Below are positions 13,680 to 14,820 of a stretch of 14,820 nucleotides of DNA, in pieces (the stretch's first letter is position 1; each line of letters opens with the position of its first letter). The DNA comes from DAOTTX01 sp034437515 (GTDB taxonomy: Bacteria > Chloroflexota > Anaerolineae > Aggregatilineales > Phototrophicaceae), in the NCBI GenBank assembly GCA_034437515.1, contig DAOTTX010000214.1, positions 1 through 14,820 of the forward strand, written 5' to 3'. Both the position numbers and the translations under genes were made by a program. The notes beneath the pieces are model-generated. The model ran no database searches. It worked only from the letters and a program-made list of their open reading frames with translations, and had not been told where the DNA came from.

Positions 13680-14820
13680 TTACGGCTGGTAGGTGAACGC
13701 CCCCTCGACCCAACCGGGCGCGGTGGGCAGGTCGCCGCCGGTGGTGAGGCCGCCCGGCCCCCACGCTTGCAGGTAGAGCTTATAGGTTGCGCCGGCGGTC
13801 AGTGCAAGGCCGAGATCGCCAAGCGTGCAGGTTTCGCCCGGCCCCGCACATGCAAGTTGTGCCGCCGAGTGCCAATTGTCATAAAGCACGGTGTCGGCGG
13901 TGGCGGTGGTCACGACGAGGTGATACCACGTCGAACGTGCGCCGCTCTCCCAACCGAACACCGGCTGATTGCCGTCATAGGCATCGACACCCGGCACACC
14001 GGGGAGCGCGGCGGGTTGCGCCGGGTAGCTGAAGGTGTTGCCGTTCGTCCAGCTTGGCGCAGATGGCACCGGCCCACCTTCGCTGAAGCCGCCCGGCCCC
14101 CACGCTTGCATCCAGACGGTGTACTCGACACCCGCCGGGGCGTCCCAGGCCGGGTCGATGCGGCAGGTGGTGCCGTCGCAGGTGAAGCTCGGTGTGTTCT
14201 CGTCTACCCACGCACCGCGCCCATGCCATGCCAGATAATCCCCCCAGGGACTCGGCCCCAGCCAGAACTGCACCCAGGCCGTGCCGGGGTCGTCGGGGAA
14301 GGTGACGGTCGGGCGGCCCTGGTTGGGTGCGACGGTCACTTGCGGCAGCGCCGCCGGTGCCAGATCGACGGTGAAGGCTGCCCGCTGGCTCCAGGCCGTG
14401 CCGTCCGCGCCGACCCACCACTCAAAGTCCTCACCGCTGGCGTTGATGTCGATCAACCCCCAACCGTCGAGCAAGTCCTCGGTGGGCAGCGCACAGACCA
14501 CACCGGTGCAGATCGCCGTCGCGTTTGCGGTCGTGTCGATCACCATGCCAGCACCGCCCACGTACTGCATGTAGACGCGGTAGCTGGTCGCGCCCTGCAC
14601 GCCGACCCAGCGTAAAGTCGGGGTCGCCGGGGCGAGGTCTAGCCGCCCTTCGGTATAGAGATTGGTCGGCACATCGGCGGGTGTGATGCTGTCGTCGTCG
14701 ATGATGGTGAGGATGTGCTGTGACGGACTGGTTAATGTCGCCCCACTCGGATTGCTCAGGTCAATGGTAACTTGACGGTCGTCGTCATCGTCGTCGTTAT
14801 CGGTGAGCGCCACTTGCAGC
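13680..14820 (-). CDS. secreted Calx-beta / Fn3-like repeat protein, C-terminal part (5' end outside window)
   Basis: The last 379 or so codons of a larger gene; the frame stays open to the window edge, and the apparent GTG at 14813 is an internal valine codon (the frame runs on as LQVALTDND). The first visible part is the end of a Calx-beta domain: an Asp run, then RQVTIDLSNPSGATL and ILTIIDDD. Three Fn3-like units follow, each with a central close Cys pair: ICTGVVC, FTCDGTTC and ACAGPGETC. The last two units share YTVWMQAWGPGGFSEGG and YKLYLQAWGPGGLTTGG, placed 113 residues apart. Such units are frequent in large surface or secreted proteins of Chloroflexota, where they probably serve adhesion or stalk functions. 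No sorting signal or membrane anchor is seen at the C-terminus. The enzymatic or binding head, if any, lies beyond the window. Confidence 0.85.
   Translation of the reverse strand, partial: LQVALTDNDDDDDDRQVTIDLSNPSGATLTSPSQHILTIIDDDSITPADVPTNLYTEGRLDLAPATPTLRWVGVQGATSYRVYMQYVGGAGMVIDTTANATAICTGVVCALPTEDLLDGWGLIDINASGEDFEWWVGADGTAWSQRAAFTVDLAPAALPQVTVAPNQGRPTVTFPDDPGTAWVQFWLGPSPWGDYLAWHGRGAWVDENTPSFTCDGTTCRIDPAWDAPAGVEYTVWMQAWGPGGFSEGGPVPSAPSWTNGNTFSYPAQPAALPGVPGVDAYDGNQPVFGWESGARSTWYHLVVTTATADTVLYDNWHSAAQLACAGPGETCTLGDLGLALTAGATYKLYLQAWGPGGLTTGGDLPTAPGWVEGAFTYQP

Noticed and set aside
13767..14615. 282-codon open frame on the plus strand
   Set aside because: It is antisense to the well-supported Calx-beta/Fn3 protein, is rich in Arg, Gly and Ala, and has no recognisable domain; typical shadow frame in GC-rich coding DNA.
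1..14820. Defence system, prophage, transposon, CRISPR or integrative element
   Set aside because: No transposase, integrase, nuclease-helicase set, phage structural gene or regularly spaced repeat array is visible; apart from one tRNA with no attached direct repeat, the content is metabolic, repair and envelope genes.

Overview
The window reads as ordinary chromosomal DNA from a moderately GC-rich free-living bacterium, most likely a member of the Chloroflexota (Anaerolineae-like). This is an inference. It rests on the long multi-PAS/GAF histidine kinase, a lipoprotein with a Thr/Pro-rich linker and an SH3b domain, a PD40-propeller membrane protein, and a right-edge protein with Calx-beta plus Fn3-like units carrying closely spaced Cys pairs. 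I associate all of these with that phylum. No insertion sequence, CRISPR array, phage gene, toxin-antitoxin pair or defence island is visible.

Layout. On the left, on the minus strand, lie tRNA-Leu(UAA) (123-204), an SH3-domain lipoprotein (299-766) and a large membrane histidine kinase (817-4278). Diverging from the kinase is a plus-strand pair: a double-domain SppA-type peptidase (4312-6024) and a translationally coupled DJ-1/PfpI protein (6024-6623), followed by a small DUF4177-like gene with its own promoter and a palindrome next to it (6694-6936). A nested inverted repeat separates this block from a convergent membrane-anchored beta-propeller gene (7140-8162, minus).

After a 338-base divergent intergenic region come four plus-strand genes: a hotdog thioesterase (8501-8953), aspartate decarboxylase panD (9011-9379), a two-helix small membrane protein (9465-9680) and the ferritin-like dps (9850-10371). 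dps has an elaborate upstream region and ends at a textbook terminator. Trehalose synthase treS (10541-12157) overlaps tail to tail with the 3-methyladenine glycosylase gene tag (12099-12686, minus). An exported alpha/beta hydrolase (12850-13587) follows. The window ends inside a large secreted repeat protein (13680 to the right edge, minus).

Functionally this is a patchwork of one- or two-gene transcription units. Several concern stress or envelope upkeep (Dps, Tag, TreS, SppA, DJ-1/PfpI, histidine kinase), but the sequence does not show that they form one pathway. I found no convincing new multi-gene system. The most interesting signals are regulatory: three helically phased 11-bp repeats plus a palindrome at the dps promoter, the sppA promoter lying inside the divergent kinase ORF, a palindrome against the -10 box of the DUF4177-like gene, and a structured-looking stretch in the 8163-8500 gap.
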